The notes under the pieces: generated by a model
The model's input: only the letters and a program-made list of their open reading frames with translations
The model's database searches: none
Told to the model about the DNA's origin: nothing
In this document: positions 1 through 9,346 of the stretch, piece by piece
How positions within the stretch are numbered: position 1 is the first letter of the stretch
How the letters are laid out: the number at the start of each line of letters is the position of its first letter
NCBI GenBank assembly: GCA_012033015.1
Contig: JAAUPS010000004.1
Location: 1-62,919 of the forward strand
From: Phormidesmis sp. RL_2_1
GTDB taxonomy: Bacteria; Cyanobacteriota; Cyanobacteriia; Phormidesmidales; Phormidesmidaceae
Reading direction: 5' to 3'
DNA length: 62,919 bases
Translations under genes and position numbers: made by a program

Positions 1-158
1 ATTGCTCGGGCCGGGCGGGGATTGGGAAAGGTGATCAGCTTTCCTTCTGTAATCGCTCGCTCACCGTACAAAGTGGGCTTTTCGGTTGCAGTGAAAGCTG
101 TATCTTGCATAGTCATAGAGTTGGCAAAAATCTGTAAAACGCCAAGCTTTAGCGTAGC
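1..158. other. left-edge noncoding stretch
   Basis: No convincing gene. Open frames here lack a plausible start and only mirror the neighbouring dehydrogenase. This is the region downstream of the minus-strand SDR gene. Confidence 0.4.
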
Positions 159-947
159 TTATACCTTCCCTAATCGTAGCTTTCTCGGTGCACTCAGCTT
201 CAAGATGGTTTCGAGTAGCCAAGGCGATAGGCGATCGCACCAAACTGCCATATGTGACTGCCAGCCGACCAATACCTCCGGCGCATCGCGACTGAGCCCT
301 TGCAAACAGGCACGAGCAACCTGCTGAGCGCTCATCGGAATGACGCCGTGAAACTTTTGTAGCTCTTTGGCCATGTCGGTGTCGGTCAGTGAGGGTAAAA
401 GGGTCATTACCTTGACATTGTGAGGGGCTAGCTCTAGACGCAGAGCGCGGCTGAAGCCGACAATGGCAAATTTTGTAGCGCAGTAGGTCGCCATAGTAGG
501 TGCAGCTACTTTGCCCATCAGGCTAGAGACATTGACAATCGTGCCGGTATGTTTGGCGGCCATACGTCGAGCGATCAAGCTGGTGACGATATACATGCCC
601 ATCAGGTTCGTAGAGAGTTCTTGCTGTACGCTAAAGGCCCGCGATCGCAGAAAAGGCGTTTGGTGAGCCACTCCGGCGCAGTTAATCAGTAGGTCGATAT
701 CACCATAGTCACGCCATGCTTTGGCTATAGTGGCGCTAACCTGCGATCGCACCGTCAGATCGATCGCCAAAGGAATCGCCTCAGCCCCAAGCTGCTGTAT
801 TTCAACTGCGACTTGGTTGAGCAAATAAGGATTGCGAGCCACTAAAATCAATCGACGGATGCCGTTGCGAGCAAGCTCGATGGCGATCGCTCGGCCAATC
901 CCCCGCGATGCCCCCGTAATGAGGGCGACTTTGTTTTGAACATTCAT
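159..947 (-). CDS. short-chain dehydrogenase/reductase (SDR)
   Basis: A classical-size SDR of 262 residues, predicted to be an NAD(P)-dependent soluble oxidoreductase. The Rossmann dinucleotide motif TGASRGIG is at residues 11-18, NCAG (the family's NNAG) at 89-92, the catalytic Ser region VSS near 140-142, and the YCATK catalytic Tyr/Lys pair at 155-159. A purine-rich AAAGGA lies a short distance upstream of the ATG. The C-terminal ~40 residues are hydrophobic and may bind a lipid substrate or membrane. The substrate cannot be read from sequence. The gene stands alone, with a long repeat-rich region upstream and no operon partner visible. Confidence 0.9.
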   Translation of the reverse strand: MNVQNKVALITGASRGIGRAIAIELARNGIRRLILVARNPYLLNQVAVEIQQLGAEAIPLAIDLTVRSQVSATIAKAWRDYGDIDLLINCAGVAHQTPFLRSRAFSVQQELSTNLMGMYIVTSLIARRMAAKHTGTIVNVSSLMGKVAAPTMATYCATKFAIVGFSRALRLELAPHNVKVMTLLPSLTDTDMAKELQKFHGVIPMSAQQVARACLQGLSRDAPEVLVGWQSHMAVWCDRLSPWLLETILKLSAPRKLRLGKV

Positions 948-1013
948 CTGTAAAATCCTTTGGGTAATTGTCCGTTAATCGGAACTTCGCCACGTCATAT
1001 AGCCATGTCATAG

Positions 1014-1186
1014 AGCAAAGTAAGGATGCATTCTTACTTTGTCTTGGTGAGCATTCCTTAGCGCCGTACGACGACGCAGGGTCTCACCGCAGTCGAGTTA
1101 GCTTCTGCTAGTCAAGGCTTCCAGCGTTGGCGTAGCCTCTTTGAGGAGAATTACTATGGTCCTAACTCACTCGACAGAAGCTATAG
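1014..1186 (+). repeat. dispersed repeat family A, copy A1 (full)
   Basis: Starts with a 9-bp hairpin, CAAAGTAAG...CTTACTTTG (1016-1041). An inner segment follows, bounded by GGTGAG and CTCACC. Then come an arm beginning GTCGAGTTAG, a second inserted segment with TTGGCGTAGCCTC, and the closing arm CTAACTCACTCGAC. The segments are present or absent in the other copies, so the element looks nested. Confidence 0.8.
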
Positions 1187-1259
1187 AGCGTGATCAAACA
1201 GCAGACAACCCGAATAGATCGTCTACGCCTATGAATCGTCTGCGCTCACAAATCACTTG

Positions 1260-1295
1260 CACCTATGCATATGGATGAGTGCATCTGCATAGGTG
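1260..1295. repeat. 10-bp inverted repeat
   Basis: CACCTATGCA at 1260-1269 pairs perfectly with TGCATAGGTG at 1286-1295. The word GCATATGGATGA recurs just after it. There is no T-run, so it does not look like a standard terminator. Confidence 0.6.
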
Positions 1296-1480
1296 CATAT
1301 GGATGAACGCAAGGTACACCATGCGAGCAATAACCTACGCGAGCAATAACTTATGCAATGTGCGAAATAGAAATACACGAAATGTAGCCGCAAGATAGCC
1401 ATGCAGGCGTCTTAGCAGACGCAGTGCAAAAACTTCATGACAAGCTTCTTCAATAGTCCAAAGTCCAATGGCTACGCTGA

Positions 1481-1671
1481 TAGCAAAGTAAGGATGCATT
1501 CTGACTTTGTCTTGGTGAGCATTCCTTAGCGCCGTGCGACGACGCAGGGTCTCACCGCTAGCGCCGTACGACGACGCAGGGCCTCACCGCTGCTAGTCAA
1601 GGCTTCCAGCGTTGGGTAGCCTCTCCGAGGAGAATGACTATTGTCCTAACTCACTCGACAGAGGCTATAGG
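1481..1671 (+). repeat. dispersed repeat family A, copy A2 (module duplicated)
   Basis: Nearly identical to A1 and in the same orientation. The ~31-nt GC-rich module (core CGACGACGCAGGG, ending CTCACCGC) occurs twice in tandem. The TTGG(CG)TAGCCTC module is 2 nt shorter than in A1. Confidence 0.8.
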
Positions 1672-1748
1672 AGCAAAGGCAAGCAGCCATTATTGAACCA
1701 TTACGGTTGAACCATCACAGTCAGGAGCTGTTAGCAAAATTGGATTGT

Positions 1749-1934
1749 TTAGTAAGACTGACTGGCCCGCTGATCGACGGGCCTAGCAGTATTGAGTAAA
1801 ACTTTAGCGGTAAACAGGCAGAGCTTCAGTGAAATCGCTACAGCCGCTCTCATCAGGATGCTCTGGCAGTAGGCCACACATTTTTTCAACCCTACTTGAG
1901 GTAAAAACAACGATCTCTCTAAACGAATATTCAT
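1749..1934 (-). CDS. possible 61-aa small protein (doubtful)
   Basis: A 61-codon frame with an AGGAG about 11 nt upstream of its ATG. It would encode a basic peptide with a hydrophobic middle. I recognise no family, and it sits within a repeat-rich gap, so it may be a chance frame. The only support is the Shine-Dalgarno-like sequence. Confidence 0.2.
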   Translation of the reverse strand: MNIRLERSLFLPQVGLKKCVAYCQSILMRAAVAISLKLCLFTAKVLLNTARPVDQRASQSY

Positions 1935-2379
1935 GGTAAGCAGATCTCCTAATGTTTTAGTCAGGCATTAGCTGCCGTGCATAGCCAAAGACAGTAGCCA
2001 AGGATAGTAGCCAATGTAGATTAGCCGCTGGGGGCAGCGGAGTCGCTCAAACACACCTACGATTTGATTTCTAGGAGCAGAATTAAATCGACACGCATAC
2101 CCTAACAATGGGATCAATAAAACGCAACATATTTTTATATACGGGCATTTCTGTTACATTTTTTAATATTTATTTAAATAACTTAAATCCATCTTGAGGC
2201 AGAGGCCATCACAGGCAAGCGTTGCGAGATGCCGATTCTCAAGATTATGGCTGCTTTTAAGACTATGAGAAACACTCCTAGCCTCGCCCAAATCTGCCTG
2301 AGAGGATAAATAGCCCAATGACTGCGCAAGTCACTCGTATCACCTAGGCAGATATCCTATGCAGATATAGCGTTAGATA

Positions 2380-2502
2380 TAGCGTTTCTCACTTGGCTAG
2401 CCTACAGATATTTCGGTAAACCCTTTGCAGAACAATAGGCCAAGCGAGTCGCGGTACCCGTTGGCGTAGCCTCGCCGTCGGCGTTATGCATCCGGGTGTC
2501 GC
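2380..2502 (+). repeat. dispersed repeat family B, copy B1
   Basis: Begins TAGCGTTTCTCACTTGGCT. The arm TCACTTGGC is matched by an imperfect GCCAAGCGA 40-50 nt later, giving a long hairpin. The tail carries a GTTGGCGTAGCCTC module, also present in family A, before TGCATCCGGG. Homologous to 13564-13667 and 49214-49339 (both inverted). Confidence 0.8.
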
Positions 2503-2608
2503 GATTTGAAGTATGCAGTCATACCACTTGATAAACTGATTTTGTATCCCTGATGTCACCGCAACCCAGTAAACTTCAGGAGAATAAATTCACTAATTTA
2601 TACAGGCT

Positions 2609-3526
2609 TTGACGTTTTCTTTATTCGTAAAAGATCTGTGCCACCACAGTCTTGTTTTTTTTGCCATTACCGTAGCTGGCTATGTGGCTGCAGCCGGAAG
2701 CCTTTACTGGGCGCTGTACTATCGCCGTTCGTCACGGTTTACCGCAGCTACTACAGCATCAATTTCCGGGCGATCGCTGCAAGATATCTGGAGATCCATT
2801 CGCAGTGATGTCGGTCTGTCAGTGCTGTCATCTGCAATTTTTTCAATCTGTGCGGCCCTCATGACCGGTGCTTACACCCTAGGTTTTACCAAAATTTACT
2901 TGCAGCCTGAGCGCTATGGACTGGGTTATCTGGCTGTCAGCTTATGCTTGATACTGATTGCGCAAGACACGTACTTTTACTTCATCCACCGCCTTTCTCA
3001 TCACCCTAAGTGCTACAAGTGGCTGCACCAAGGTCACCATCATTCCAAAAACCCTACCCCCTGGACATCCTTTGCTTTTGACCCCGCCGAAGCAATGGTG
3101 CAATCGATCTATTTAATGGGGGTCGTTTTACTGATTCCCATACATATTTCAGTGTTGGTTGCTGTCGTTATGATCATGACCATGGGGGCACTGCTCCATC
3201 ACTTTGGCGTTCGGCTGTTTGATGATTCAGTGCTGGGCAAATGGCTGGGTAGCTGGTTAATCGGGAGTACCCATCATTGGTTGCACCACCGCAAATACAC
3301 GGTGCACTATAGCTTGTATTTCACCTTTTGGGATAAGCTCATGGGCACTCAGTACAAGGGTTACGAAGATGCATTAACACCGTCAGTTGAGCTATTTGTG
3401 CTCTCATCAGCCAATTCTTCAGAAACTTTAGAAGCTGCAGCGGCTGCAGAAGCGACGGAGAAGGTGGCAGAAAAGGTGGCAGAGAAAACACTGCCTTTCC
3501 CTCTGCCCCTAGAGAAAGCTTCCTAA
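2609..3526 (+). CDS. sterol desaturase / fatty acid hydroxylase family membrane protein
   Basis: A 305-residue integral membrane di-iron hydroxylase. The three histidine boxes of the family are present: HRLSHH (~128-133), HQGHHH (~140-145) and HHWLHHRKY (~222-230), with hydrophobic segments before, between and after them. The likely reaction is oxygen-dependent hydroxylation or desaturation of a lipid or carotenoid; substrate unknown. The start is uncertain: the frame opens at a TTG because a TAA lies 13 nt upstream, and the AGGAG at about 2578 is too far away to be ideal. The C-terminus ends in a low-complexity Ala/Glu/Lys tail, and its stop codon lies inside a 20-nt tandem repeat, so the tail may have been created by repeat expansion. 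Confidence 0.85.
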   Translation: MTFSLFVKDLCHHSLVFFAITVAGYVAAAGSLYWALYYRRSSRFTAATTASISGRSLQDIWRSIRSDVGLSVLSSAIFSICAALMTGAYTLGFTKIYLQPERYGLGYLAVSLCLILIAQDTYFYFIHRLSHHPKCYKWLHQGHHHSKNPTPWTSFAFDPAEAMVQSIYLMGVVLLIPIHISVLVAVVMIMTMGALLHHFGVRLFDDSVLGKWLGSWLIGSTHHWLHHRKYTVHYSLYFTFWDKLMGTQYKGYEDALTPSVELFVLSSANSSETLEAAAAAEATEKVAEKVAEKTLPFPLPLEKAS

Positions 3527-3570
3527 AGCCAGAGAAAGCTTCCTAAAGCCAGAGAAAGCTACCCTAAGGA
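3511..3570. repeat. 20-nt tandem repeat x3 spanning a stop codon
   Basis: Unit AGAGAAAGCTTCCTAAAGCC, two exact copies and one degenerate copy. The TAA stop of the hydroxylase gene (3524-3526) is inside the first unit. Confidence 0.9.
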
Positions 3571-3599
3571 TATCTGCTGGAAATGTCTCTTAAAAAGAT

Positions 3600-3632
3600 T
3601 ACCTATGGGAAAATATTACCTATAGGTACTTT
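3600..3632. terminator. probable bidirectional terminator
   Basis: Inverted repeat TACCTAT...ATAGGTA followed by a T-run on the plus strand, between the convergent hydroxylase and mtnP genes. Confidence 0.5.
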
Positions 3633-3633
3633 T

Positions 3634-4538
3634 TCAACAGCAAGGCCAGCTTTTCTTTCGTTTTTGGGGTGCTTTATCCAAAGGCGTAATAATGGCAAAC
3701 TGTAGGGCTGAGTGGGCCTCGGATGTTGGTGGATTTTGGCTCAATTGGCGGACAACCTCTTTGATCACCTTTTGCGCGTTGAGTGCGTTCTTTTGCAGGT
3801 TGCCGATCACCATGTCCACAGTGACGCTATCGTGATCAGGGTGCCAGCAGTCGTAATCTGTCACCATGGCCAAGGTAGCGTAAGCCATTTCCGCTTCTCG
3901 GGCTAGCTTGGCCTCAGGCAAATTGGTCATGCCAATTACCGTGGCATCCCAACTGCGATACAGGTTTGATTCGGCCTTGGTAGAAAAAGCAGGCCCTTCC
4001 ATGCACACGTAGGTGCCGCCTCGATGTAGGGTGACCCCTTCCAACTGCTGACTTTCGACCGCATCGGCTAAGACGGCTGCTAGATGGTGGCATACCGGAT
4101 CGCCAAAGGAAATATGACCAACAATCCCTTCACCAAAGAAGGTGGACACTCTGTTTTTGGTGCGGTCAATAAACTGATCGGGTATGACCATATCAACGGG
4201 TTTGGCTTCAGCTTTGAGTGAGCCGACGGCTGATGCGGATATGAGGTACTCCACCCCAAGAGATTTGAGCGCATAGATATTGGCGCGAAGTTTAGCTCGG
4301 AAGGCATCAGGGTATGGCCCCGGCCATGACGGGCTAAAAAGGCCACAGGCACACCCTCAAGGTTGCCGACTATTAAGGCGTCAGAAGGGGCACCAAAGGG
4401 GGTTTCTACCGTCATCTCTTGCACGTCGCTGAGCGCTTCCATCTGATACAGGCCGCTGCCACCAATGATGCCAATTTTAATCGGGGCCATTTGGGTGGGG
4501 TCGTTACGGGAGGGTGTCGGTTGCTGGGCGACCATCAA
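3634..4538 (-). CDS. mtnP: S-methyl-5'-thioadenosine phosphorylase (one frame break)
   Basis: Cleaves methylthioadenosine to adenine and methylthioribose-1-phosphate in methionine salvage; cytosolic. The N-terminal part has the phosphate-binding [10 protein letters not shown] and [11 protein letters not shown]. The second part has [28 protein letters not shown] and TDYDCWH, all typical of the MTAP branch of the PNP/UDP family. The frame is broken near 4286. Restoring one base there gives the family sequence [16 protein letters not shown] across the joint and a full-length protein of about 300 residues. The break is probably a sequencing deletion, since both halves are well conserved. The tail ends in two cysteines. 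Confidence 0.9.
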
Positions 4539-4690
4539 TTTTTCCTATTGGGGTGTCAAGAGGAATTCTACCGTTCTCATCTGTGCTTAAAACAGCGCCA
4601 CCCAGAATATTTTTTGCTTTAAAAGCACGGCGTTACCGAACTCGCTGCTGCAGGACTGGTGTCATAACGAGATGACTGGCGGCTAGCAGA

Positions 4691-5922
4691 ATGCTCCTGT
4701 TTTGTGCTCCGTCTTATTCCTTAAAATCTTTGTCACTTTTATCACCTATGCATTTTTCTAACTCTGGGTCATCTCCATTACGCTTGCTGGTCACGGGTGC
4801 TTTATTTGCTTTGGGACTGGGTGTCGGTGCTAGTTTGACCACGCTTTCGGCTAAGGCTGCGACTGCTGAGGTGAATTTTTCGGCTGATGTTGCTGTCGTA
4901 CCGGCTCGGGTGCAGTTGGCTTACACCTCGTCAGCCAATGGCTTAAGCACTGAGCAGCGTGCAGATATTTTGCGTGCGGGTGAGCTGGCGAATGAAGGGG
5001 TACAGGCGTTTACCGGAGGTGACGCGGAGCAAGCATTTGAAAAGTGGCAGCAGGCGATGCTGTTGTACCAACAAGCAGAGGATTTGGCTGGTGAGGGCCG
5101 AATGCTAGAAAATCTCAGTGTGATTCACCGCTTAGCAGATCGCGCGCAAGCGGCAGTTGAAATGAGTGAGCAGGCCTTGGCACGTTATGAGGAACTTGGT
5201 GTGGCTGATGAGCAATCAAGTTTGTATCTCAATTTGGGGAGTGCTTATCGGTTGGCAGGGCAAATTCCGGCGGCGATCGCAGCTTACACAAGAGGCTTGG
5301 AAATTTACCAGCAGGAGCGCGACGAATCTGGCCAACGCATTATGCTCTCTTTGCTAGCGCAAGTGTATGAAGATCAAGGTGATTATGGGCGAACGATTGG
5401 CTATCAAACCCAAATTTTAGAGATTGCCCAGCGAGCAGGTGATCTGGTGATGGAGGCAGAAGCTTTATCCGAGTTGGGTTATGCATATGTCATGAGTGAT
5501 CAGCCCGCAGTGGCGATGACCTATTTTCAGCCCGCGTTGGCTTTGTTCCGCCAGTTGGGCGATCGCGCGCAAGAAGTCGTGACGCTCAACAACTTAGGCC
5601 GTGCCGCTGCGCTGAGCCAAACTACACTCAAGCTCTTAATGCATATCAGCAGGCCAGGGTGATTTTCCAAGCGATGAACCGGCCAGCTCAAGAAGCTCAT
5701 TTACTGGTCAACATTGGCCAAGCCCAAATGGGCAATGGGCAAACAGACGCTGCGATCGCCTCATTTCAGCAAGCCGTCAACCTTTCTGAAACCCTCCGTC
5801 AGCAGCAGTCTAGGGCAACTGAGCTATCGGCTCATATAGAGGCCGCCTACCGAAATTTAGCGACGCTTCTGATTCAGCAAAATCGCAATGATGAGGCCCA
5901 GCAGATTCTCAACTTAATCTAG
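4691..5922 (+). CDS. exported tetratricopeptide repeat protein (one frame break)
   Basis: About 410 residues once one base is restored. A signal-peptide-like hydrophobic stretch (VTGALFALGLGVGASLTTLS) lies near residues 35-54, with a possible AKA-A cleavage site, so it is probably periplasmic. Behind it are six or seven TPR-like helical pairs rich in A, Q and L (for example LYLNLGSAYRLAGQ). The first frame ends just after NNLGRAAALS. Adding one A to the AAA run at about 5619-5621 continues the repeat as NYTQALNAYQQARVIFQ and joins the second frame. An internal ATG at 4748 could be the true start. TPR proteins act as protein-protein scaffolds; no partner is indicated. Confidence 0.8.
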
Positions 5923-5941
5923 ATAACTCAATCCAAATCAA

Positions 5942-6048
5942 AGCTATAGCTTCTGTCGAGTTAGTTAGGACAATAGTAATCGCTGGAAGCCTTGACTAGC
6001 AGCGGCTAATTCGACTGGCAAAGTAAGAATGCATCCTTACTTTGCTAT
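5942..6048 (-). repeat. dispersed repeat family A, copy A3 (minimal form)
   Basis: Inverted relative to A1 and A2, and lacking both inner modules. Its reverse complement runs directly from CTTACTTTG to the CAGTCGAATTAG arm, and from CCAGCG to ATTACTATTGTCCTAACT. It therefore looks like the uninserted core of the family. Confidence 0.8.
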
Positions 6049-6125
6049 ATCCAAGTCTCCATTTGAAGCTCGCTAACTTGAAGCTCGCTAACCTCGGCCA
6101 TAGCAGTCGTAAAAATCACCTGTGC

Positions 6126-7007
6126 TCAGCGGACTGCCGCCTGGATTTGCTTGCTTGCGGTTGATTGCAGCAGCCAAAAGCCGGTGTAGGTCACGCCAGA
6201 ATCATCTGGGCGTACGAGCAAAAAGTGTAGTCCCTTAGTGGCTTGCTTGCGCTCGGTAAAGGTTCTGGCGGCTGCGGCCATGTCTGTATCGGTAAAGGTG
6301 GCTAAAATCCACCGTTCATAAAGTCCTGCTTCCAACAGCAGTCCATGGGGCACGCCTGCAATATATTGCAGCATCACGGGCTGAGAGGACTGTAGCCATT
6401 GAGATAAGGCCATGGACTGGCGACCGCCGTCAATAATGACCCCAGGAATCAGCAGGGAACTAGACAAGCCTAGCTCAACAGGGTTGAGCGCTGCGGGGAC
6501 TGAGCACAGGGGTATGGGTTCGCTGGCTAGTCGCAGAAGCTGCTCGCTGCTAATGGCGGCAAACTGCCACTGCTCACCCATCAAATGGTCTGCTATCGGT
6601 TGCGGCGCGGGCCGTTCGATGGCGATAGGCGCATAGGCTTCGTCTACATAGTTATGCAGATTTTTGTACCAAATGGCTCTTTGCCGCAGCCACTGCTTAA
6701 GGGTAGGCAGATCTCGCCTGGGCCGCAATGCTATCGGTAGCTCTCGGCAGGCCACTTCTACGAGGCTGAGAGTCTGTGGTCGAAAAATATCGATGTAAGA
6801 CGGCCAGCCACCAGCGCGATCGCAAGCAATCTCTAGCTGTTGGCGTATCCAAGGCGCACTGACATCTGCTTGCGGGCAAAACTCACTATAGGTAAAGCTC
6901 ATCTGCGGATCACAAATCAGCAGTTCCCACAGCGGTTTGCCTGCAGGATCTTGCAGAGGGCGACGATAGCAGTCGAGTTGCCAAGAAGGCTGTAGAAGAT
7001 CACTCAT
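6126..7007 (-). CDS. Tab2/Atab2-like RNA-binding protein
   Basis: 293 residues matching the Tab2/Atab2 family, which in algae and plants binds RNA and is needed for translation of photosystem I reaction-centre mRNA. Recognised from the N-terminal WQLDCYRRPLQD and GKPLWELLICD, the central acidic/aromatic region and the C-terminal GFWLLQ motif. Length is normal for the cyanobacterial members. The gene is transcribed alone. Its cyanobacterial role is inferred from the family. Confidence 0.85.
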   Translation of the reverse strand: MSDLLQPSWQLDCYRRPLQDPAGKPLWELLICDPQMSFTYSEFCPQADVSAPWIRQQLEIACDRAGGWPSYIDIFRPQTLSLVEVACRELPIALRPRRDLPTLKQWLRQRAIWYKNLHNYVDEAYAPIAIERPAPQPIADHLMGEQWQFAAISSEQLLRLASEPIPLCSVPAALNPVELGLSSSLLIPGVIIDGGRQSMALSQWLQSSQPVMLQYIAGVPHGLLLEAGLYERWILATFTDTDMAAAARTFTERKQATKGLHFLLVRPDDSGVTYTGFWLLQSTASKQIQAAVR

Positions 7008-7025
7008 ACGGGGAACTTACAACAT

Positions 7026-7076
7026 GGGGTCTGAAAGATAGGGGCTGAAAGATAGGGGCTGAAAGCGGTTTGATTA
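7026..7076. repeat. 14-nt tandem repeat
   Basis: About three copies of GGGGCTGAAAGATA in the divergent region between the Tab2-like and avtA-like genes. Confidence 0.8.
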
Positions 7077-7178
7077 AGGCATAGGCCGCGTAGGTCGCAT
7101 GGAGGTTTTTAACGTGATTGCAGATCCACCTATCGACGAAAGGTTATATTTGATCGGATAGTCTCAACAAAATCCATC

Positions 7179-8494
7179 ATGACTCTTGCGCTTACCCAGT
7201 TTGGCGATCGCATGTCTCACCTGACCGGGGTGAGAGCGATTATGAAAGACATCATTGAAACGCTGGAGGCAAGCAAGGCGTCAAATGAGCGTCAAGAATT
7301 TATTAACCTCAGTGCCGGTAACCCTGTCATTTTGCCAGAGGTCGAGCAGCTTTGGCGCGATTGTACAGCAGACTTGCTAGCCAGCAAAGAATATGGCGAA
7401 GTCGTCTGCCGCTATGGCGCAAGTCAAGGCTACGAGCCTTTCATTGAAGCGATTAGAGACGATTTTAACCAGCGCTATCAACTCAACTTAACCTCTCGAA
7501 ATATCCTGATCACCCCCGGCAGCCAAAACCTTTACTTTTTGGCGGCAAATGCCCTAGGCGGTTACAACACCAGCGGCCAACTCAAAGATATTGTGCTACC
7601 GCTGAGCCCCGACTATACAGGCTATGGCGGAGTGACGCTCTACCCGGAAGCTGTCAAGGCTTATCGGCCTTTTATTGAGCTAGGTAGCGATGCGCACTCC
7701 TTTAAATATCGCCCAGATTTTGATCAGCTAGAAATCAATGAAAATACAGGCTTTGTTCTCTTTTCACGGCCCTGCAATCCAACCGGTAATGTAATTACAG
7801 ACGATGAAGTGCAGGGTATTGTCAATTTGGCCGCACCTCACGATGTGCCGGTTTTTGTTGACTCTGCCTATGCGCCCCCTTTCCCAGCGCTCAACTTCAC
7901 CGAAATGAGCCCTGTTTTTGGGGACAATATTGTGCATTGCATCAGTCTTTCTAAAGCGGGATTGCCCGGTGAGCGGGTCGGCATTGCCATTGGCGATGAA
8001 AAAATTATTCAGATCCTTGAGGCATTTCAAACGAACCTGTGCATTCATTCCAGTCGCTACGGACAGGCGATCGCGCCCGAGCCATCCGCAGTGGTGCCCT
8101 TGCGGATATTGCCGTCAACGTCATTCGGCCCCACTACCAAAGCAAATTTGCAGTGCTCGAAGAAACGCTCAGCCAGCATATGCCCCAGCAAGTGCCTTGG
8201 CGTTTGCACCGAGGGGAAGGGGCTATTTTTGCTTGGCTTTGGTTTGACAATTTGCCCATGACTGATTGGGCTTTTTACAACGAGCTGAAGCATTATGGGG
8301 TGATTATTGTGCCAGGTAGTCCATTTTTCCCAGGGCTCAAAGAAAGCCTCAAGGGTGAAGATTGGCCCCACATGCGTCAGTGTTTTCGCCTTAGCCTGAC
8401 GGCTACCGAAGAGCAGTTGGTCACGGCCCTGAAGCACCTAGCAACCCTCACCGACAAGGTGTACTCGGCCCGGCCTGCCATGGCGGCTGTGTAG
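7179..8494 (+). CDS. avtA: valine--pyruvate aminotransferase family PLP enzyme (one frame break)
   Basis: A fold-type I PLP aminotransferase of about 437 residues after frame repair. Visible family features are INLSAGNP near residue 47, ITPGSQNLYF (PLP phosphate region), SRPCNPTGN, the DSAYAPPFP cofactor-contact motif, and SLSKAGLPGERVGIA containing the Schiff-base lysine. The SLSKAGLPGER wording and overall length fit AvtA-type valine-pyruvate transaminases better than aspartate or LL-DAP aminotransferases. The frame is lost near 8075, just after SSRYGQAIA. One extra base joins it to ARAIRSGALADIAVNVIRP and the C-terminal domain. This is likely a sequencing deletion. Confidence 0.85.
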
Positions 8495-8524
8495 GAAGTC
8501 TGTATCAAACGCTGTATCGGAAAA

Positions 8525-9276
8525 ATGGCAAACGTAGCAGACAACACAACCAAGCAAGACTGGCTTTTAATTGGCCGAATTGTGGGGGCTCACGGGCTCG
8601 ATGGGCATGTCAAGGTTTACCCCGAAAGTGATTTTCCTGAGCGATTTACCCGGCCGGAGAGCGCTGGCTGAAAAAGCCCCATGGTCAGCTCGAACCCATT
8701 CGTCTGGTGAGTGGTCGCTACTTGGAAGGCAAGAACCAATATTTGGTCAAACTAGAAGGTGTCAATTATCGCGATCAGGCGGAAAATTTGCGCCAAGCGG
8801 AGCTGTTGGTCGAGTCGTGCGATCGCCTCGCGTTAGAACCTGGCGAATTTCATGTATCTGATCTCATTGGCATGACGGTTATTTTGCAGGCAGAACAAGC
8901 TGTTTTAGGTACGGTGAGCGATGTGTTTACCATGGGCCATGACATGCTCGAAGTAGTCGTCTTAGAGACAGCAGAGATAGCAGAGACAGCAGAGGCAGCA
9001 GCAAGCACACTGGCTGTAGACGATGAATCTCAAGCGTTAACAGCAGAAGCCATAACAGCCGCCGCCTTAACCGTCGCAGCAGTCCCCCATGCTTCGATGC
9101 GCACCAAGGCTGTGCAAAAGCTAAAGCGCCAAGCCCAAAAAAAAGCCAAAAAAAGCGCCCAGAAAAAAGCGCCCAAAACACTCTTAATTCCGTTTGTAGA
9201 AGAGATTGTTCCTGTCGTGGACATCGACTCAGGCCGAATAGAAATTACACCACCGCCCGGTTTGATCGACCTTTAG
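8525..9276 (+). CDS. rimM: ribosome maturation factor RimM (one frame break)
   Basis: Assists late 30S ribosome assembly by binding S19. The N-terminal RimM domain begins ATG AAC-rich leader then [19 protein letters not shown]. The PRC-barrel follows ([12 protein letters not shown]... and [16 protein letters not shown] near the end). The frame breaks near 8657: adding one G to the GG run turns the premature TGA into [14 protein letters not shown] and restores the gene. Between the two conserved halves of the PRC barrel lies an insertion of about 70 residues, first Ala/Glu-rich and then strongly Lys-rich ([14 protein letters not shown]). That is longer than I expect for the family and may contact rRNA. 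Confidence 0.92.
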
Positions 9277-9346
9277 CCTGTTGATCTTTGGATAGGGATA
9301 ATTGTGTTTGCAGACTGACTGTCCAGACTGATTGTGCAGACTGGCT

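Larger units (their letters stand above)
948..2608. other. 1.66 kb repeat-rich intergenic region
   Basis: No convincing gene apart from one doubtful 61-codon frame. It holds two copies of dispersed repeat family A (1014-1186, 1481-1671), one copy of family B (2380-2502) and a 10-bp hairpin (1260-1295). The remainder is AT-richer, especially 2100-2200. Confidence 0.7.

Noticed and set aside
22-327. 101-codon open frame on the plus strand
   Set aside because: It runs antisense through the end of the SDR gene, has no ribosome site and no recognisable composition.
1014-1671. Family A repeats as an insertion sequence
   Set aside because: No transposase frame; elements are under 200 nt and made of nested hairpins, so they are small dispersed repeats.
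8927-9181. Leu/Arg/Trp-rich open frames opposite rimM
   Set aside because: They are mirror images of the Ala/Lys-rich RimM insertion, not independent genes.
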